6,148 bases of DNA. It comes from Thermococci archaeon (GTDB lineage Archaea > Hadarchaeota > B88-G9). Positions within the stretch are counted from its first letter, which is position 1; each line of letters begins with the position of its first letter. Below the pieces are notes generated by a model, which was not told where the DNA came from, made no database searches, and saw only the letters and a program-made list of their open reading frames with translations. Both the position numbers and the translations under genes were made by a program. Below, piece by piece: positions 3,917 through 6,148 of the stretch. Location: the NCBI GenBank assembly GCA_003660555.1, contig QMUK01000068.1:1-6148 (forward strand), read 5' to 3'.

Positions 3917-5902
3917 TCACGTTACCTTTGCTCCGGGAGGAGAGTCTTCCGCTGTTACAAGGAATACCTTCCCTTTGGATTCGGCTGCTAGGATCATTCC
4001 CTGAGACTCGACTCCACGTATTTTCTTTGGTTTTAGATTGGCTACTATTATCAATTTCTTGCCTATTAAGTCCTCTGGATCATACTGGTCTCCTATTCCA
4101 GCCACTATAGTTCTTTCTGAACCGGATCCCAAGTCTACCTTGAGTAGAATTAGTTTGTTTGTTCCCTCAATTCTCTCAGCTTCCTTAACTACACCAACCC
4201 TCAAATCTATTTTCTTGAAGTAGTCTATGTCTATTGTTTCCTCCTCTACTAACTTCTCCTCCTCTAATCCAAGTAATTTCTTCTCTCTGAGAACTTCCTC
4301 ATCGGTTATCTTTCTGAAGAGTGGCTTAGGCTCCTTAGTAACTCTTAACCCATCTATAGAGATTGGGGCCCACCTAGCCTCGTGGACTTCTCCATCTAAG
4401 TTCAACATTCTCCATATTTCGCTAGCTGTCCTAGGTAAGTAGGGTGCTAGCAGGACAGAGAGATTCGCTACTATATAGGAGCAGTTCCTGATCACCCTTG
4501 CTACTTCTTCCATTTCACCCCTCTTCACCCCCTCCCAAGGTTTTCCCTTGTCAAAGTACTTGTTTCCAAAGCTAGCAAGCTCCATTACTTTCTTTAGGCC
4601 CTGCTTTATCTTGAAGTTCTCTATGTCCTCCCCAACTTCTTCAAAAGTCTTTTCAACTATTTCAGCAACTTCTCCTTCTATCTCTCCTTCTGGTAGTACT
4701 CCATTGAAGTATCTCTTTAGGAAAACCAGTGTTCTGTGGACGAAGTTCCCGAGCACGTCGTTCAATTCGGTATTCACTCTCCTTTGAAACTCCTCCCAGG
4801 TGAAATCGAAGTCCCTGCTCTGCGGAGAATTTATCAAGAGAGTGTATCTCATGAAATCTGGGTTTTCAAACCTCTTAAGGTATTCATTTAACCATATGCC
4901 CCATTTCCTACTTGCAGAAGCTTTCGTACCACATATTATGACGTACTCATTGGCTGGAATTTGCCATGGGAGGTTGTATCCTCCGTGAGCCAATAGCATC
5001 GCTGGCCATATAATGGCGTGGAAGGGAATGTTGTCCTTGGCGATGAAGTGTACTATTTTGGATTTAGGATCCATCCAGAACTCCTTCCACTTATCAGGCT
5101 CCCCAATCTTTTCAGCCCATTCTTTAGTCGAGGATATGTATCCTATCGGAGCTTCAAACCAAACATATAGGACTTTGTCCTCTTCTCCAGGAACTTTCAC
5201 TCCCCACTCTAGATCTCTGGTAATTGCTCGATCCTTTAAACCTTCTTTGATCCAACCAAGGCAGAAGTTCACTACGTTGGGCTTCCAATGTTTATTCGAT
5301 TTTATCCATCTTTCCAACTCATCTTGAAAGGCAGATAATTTGAAGAAGTAGTGCTCGGTGTCTCTTAGAACAGGCTTCTCACCGCAGATTGCGCACCTAG
5401 GGTTAATCAGGTCAGAAGGCTCTAATATTCTACCGCAGTTGTCGCATTGATCTCCTCTTGCACTCTCAAAACCGCAATATGGGCAGGCACCCTCTACGTA
5501 TCTGTCAGGGAGAAATCTCTTGCAGTTCTCGCAGTACATTTGCTTTACTTTCTTCTTGTAGATATACCCCTTTTCCTTCACCTTCAGGAAGAACCTCTTC
5601 GCAGTTTCATGGTGTATTTCTCTGGAAGTCCTAGAGAAGTTATCGAAGCTTATATGGAACCCATCGAATCCATCCTTTATCTCCTTGTAGTAGTGGTCCA
5701 CCAGCTCTTTTGGGGAGATCCCCCTTCTCATGGCCTCTATTTCATTGGGAGTTCCGTGCTCGTCTGTGCCGCAGATGTATATGACATCATTTCCTTTCAT
5801 TCTGTGGTATCTGGCGTATACGTCAGCTGGTATGTAAACTCCTCCAGCATGACCGATGTGTCTCGGGCCGTTGGCATATGGTAAAGCGGCGGTTACTAGT
5901 AT
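3917..5902 (-). CDS. metG: Methionyl-tRNA synthetase with fused C-terminal tRNA-binding domain; start codon anomalous
   Basis: This class I synthetase charges tRNA-Met with methionine. Numbering from the ATA codon at 5902 (661 residues), it has ILVTAALPYANGPRHIGH with the HIGH motif at 15-18, CGTDEHGTP just after, two zinc knuckles (C124, C127, C141, C144 and C153, C156, C170, C173), a KMSKS-loop variant KASAS (327-331), an anticodon-binding helical domain, and from about 559 an EMAPII/Trbp111-type OB-fold domain (IDYFKKIDLRVG to the end). The first ATG in frame (5800) would remove the HIGH motif and cannot be the functional start. Yet no ATG, GTG, TTG or CTG lies in frame between that ATG and the upstream stop at 5944. 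Either ATA at 5902 initiates, or one base is missing in the GGG/AAA run at 5908-5913, in which case GTG 5916 would begin the protein. The stop abuts the preceding convergent gene. Confidence 0.9.
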   Translation of the reverse strand: MLVTAALPYANGPRHIGHAGGVYIPADVYARYHRMKGNDVIYICGTDEHGTPNEIEAMRRGISPKELVDHYYKEIKDGFDGFHISFDNFSRTSREIHHETAKRFFLKVKEKGYIYKKKVKQMYCENCKRFLPDRYVEGACPYCGFESARGDQCDNCGRILEPSDLINPRCAICGEKPVLRDTEHYFFKLSAFQDELERWIKSNKHWKPNVVNFCLGWIKEGLKDRAITRDLEWGVKVPGEEDKVLYVWFEAPIGYISSTKEWAEKIGEPDKWKEFWMDPKSKIVHFIAKDNIPFHAIIWPAMLLAHGGYNLPWQIPANEYVIICGTKASASRKWGIWLNEYLKRFENPDFMRYTLLINSPQSRDFDFTWEEFQRRVNTELNDVLGNFVHRTLVFLKRYFNGVLPEGEIEGEVAEIVEKTFEEVGEDIENFKIKQGLKKVMELASFGNKYFDKGKPWEGVKRGEMEEVARVIRNCSYIVANLSVLLAPYLPRTASEIWRMLNLDGEVHEARWAPISIDGLRVTKEPKPLFRKITDEEVLREKKLLGLEEEKLVEEETIDIDYFKKIDLRVGVVKEAERIEGTNKLILLKVDLGSGSERTIVAGIGDQYDPEDLIGKKLIIVANLKPKKIRGVESQGMILAAESKGKVFLVTAEDSPPGAKVT

Positions 5903-5978
5903 CCTCTCCCTTTCACCGAACCTATCACCCGAGGCGAAGACTTATACATCTAAGACTTAAAGTTTTCCGGGCTCTCTC
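5903..5978. promoter_or_regulatory. Divergent promoter region between metG and amidohydrolase gene
   Basis: TTATAC (5942-5947) is TATA-like for the plus-strand gene and would start transcription near 5971, about 8 bases before the TTG. On the minus strand TATAAG at the same spot (5946-5941), or TTTAAG at 5962-5957, could serve metG. The octamer AAGACTTA occurs twice, at 5937-5944 and 5952-5959, 15 bases apart. No ribosome binding site precedes TTG 5979, fitting a nearly leaderless mRNA. All assignments are positional. Confidence 0.4.
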
Positions 5979-6148
5979 TTGTACCTAATAGCGGAGCACA
6001 TACTTACTCCGAAGAGGGGTATACTCAACAACTACCTTCTAGTGATAGAGAACGGAACCATAAAGCAGATAAGAAGGAGAAAAAGTGTAGAAGAGAAGAG
6101 AGAAGCGAAAGAAGTTCAAATACTAATTCCAGGGTTAGTGAATTCCCA
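5979..6148 (+). CDS. Amidohydrolase-superfamily protein, N-terminal part (3' end outside window)
   Basis: From TTG 5979 the frame gives 56 complete codons and then runs off the window. TTG is the only possible start after the in-frame stop at 5958-5960. The sequence has the N-terminal beta-sandwich of cyclic amidohydrolases: LIAEHILTPKRGILNNYLLV, then the turn IENGTIKQI, then a charged stretch, then ILIPGLVNS followed by CA, which would begin a histidine codon. The PGLVNSH string is where the metal-binding HxH motif starts in deaminases and chlorohydrolases such as the cytosine/adenosylhomocysteine deaminase group. Substrate cannot be told without the rest. It is transcribed away from metG with a 76-base gap. 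Confidence 0.7.
   Translation, partial: MYLIAEHILTPKRGILNNYLLVIENGTIKQIRRRKSVEEKREAKEVQILIPGLVNS

Noticed and set aside
5447-5884. Long plus-strand ORF opposite the metG gene
   Set aside because: It is antisense to clearly conserved MetRS zinc-knuckle and HIGH regions, and its product is a low-complexity hydrophobic shadow.
5979-6148. Start of a cas1 gene
   Set aside because: First impression from the GILNNYLLVIENG segment; the following ILIPGLVNS(H) string is the amidohydrolase hallmark, and no Cas1 motifs are present.

Overview
The window looks like a compact genome of a thermophilic archaeon. Arginine is coded mostly by AGA/AGG and isoleucine often by ATA. Several genes start with TTG behind GGAGG- or GGTGA-type ribosome binding sites, gene spacing is tight, and the protein families (V4R domain, TtuA-like tRNA thiolase, archaeal-type MetRS with a fused C-terminal tRNA-binding domain, small GTPase with Roadblock proteins) are familiar from archaea. 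A TACK-type lineage such as Korarchaeota would fit, but that is a guess from gene content and not something the bases prove.

Layout. 1-254 (+) is the C-terminal end of a V4R-domain protein. 255-696 has no convincing gene but holds perfect palindromes, a degenerate direct repeat of about 33 bp and a promoter-like stretch. 697-1605 (+) encodes a TtuA/NcsA-type tRNA 2-thiolation enzyme. Abutting it tail to tail is a minus-strand operon read from 2986 to 1606: Roadblock/LC7 protein, unknown 141-aa protein, small GTPase of the CvnD/COG2229 type. Diverging from the same 55-bp intergenic region are two plus-strand, overlapping genes (3042-3404 and 3398-3916), a second Roadblock-like protein and a third, degenerate Roadblock-like protein with a charged helical tail. 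3917-5902 (-) is methionyl-tRNA synthetase, whose N-terminus is readable but has no ordinary start codon. 5979-6148 (+) is the first 56 residues of an amidohydrolase-superfamily enzyme.

How they fit together. The centre of the window (1606-3916) is a five-gene island that resembles the Streptomyces conservon core (Roadblock, small unknown protein, CvnD-type GTPase), rearranged as two divergent operons with two extra Roadblock-like genes. The likely theme is a GTPase switch with Roadblock regulators, possibly linked to the V4R protein upstream because V4R is related in fold to TRAPP subunits. The island is bounded on both sides by translation genes (tRNA thiolation, MetRS) and abuts each of them stop to stop with no spacer. 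The 141-aa and 172-aa proteins are the least explained parts and the best candidates for something new.
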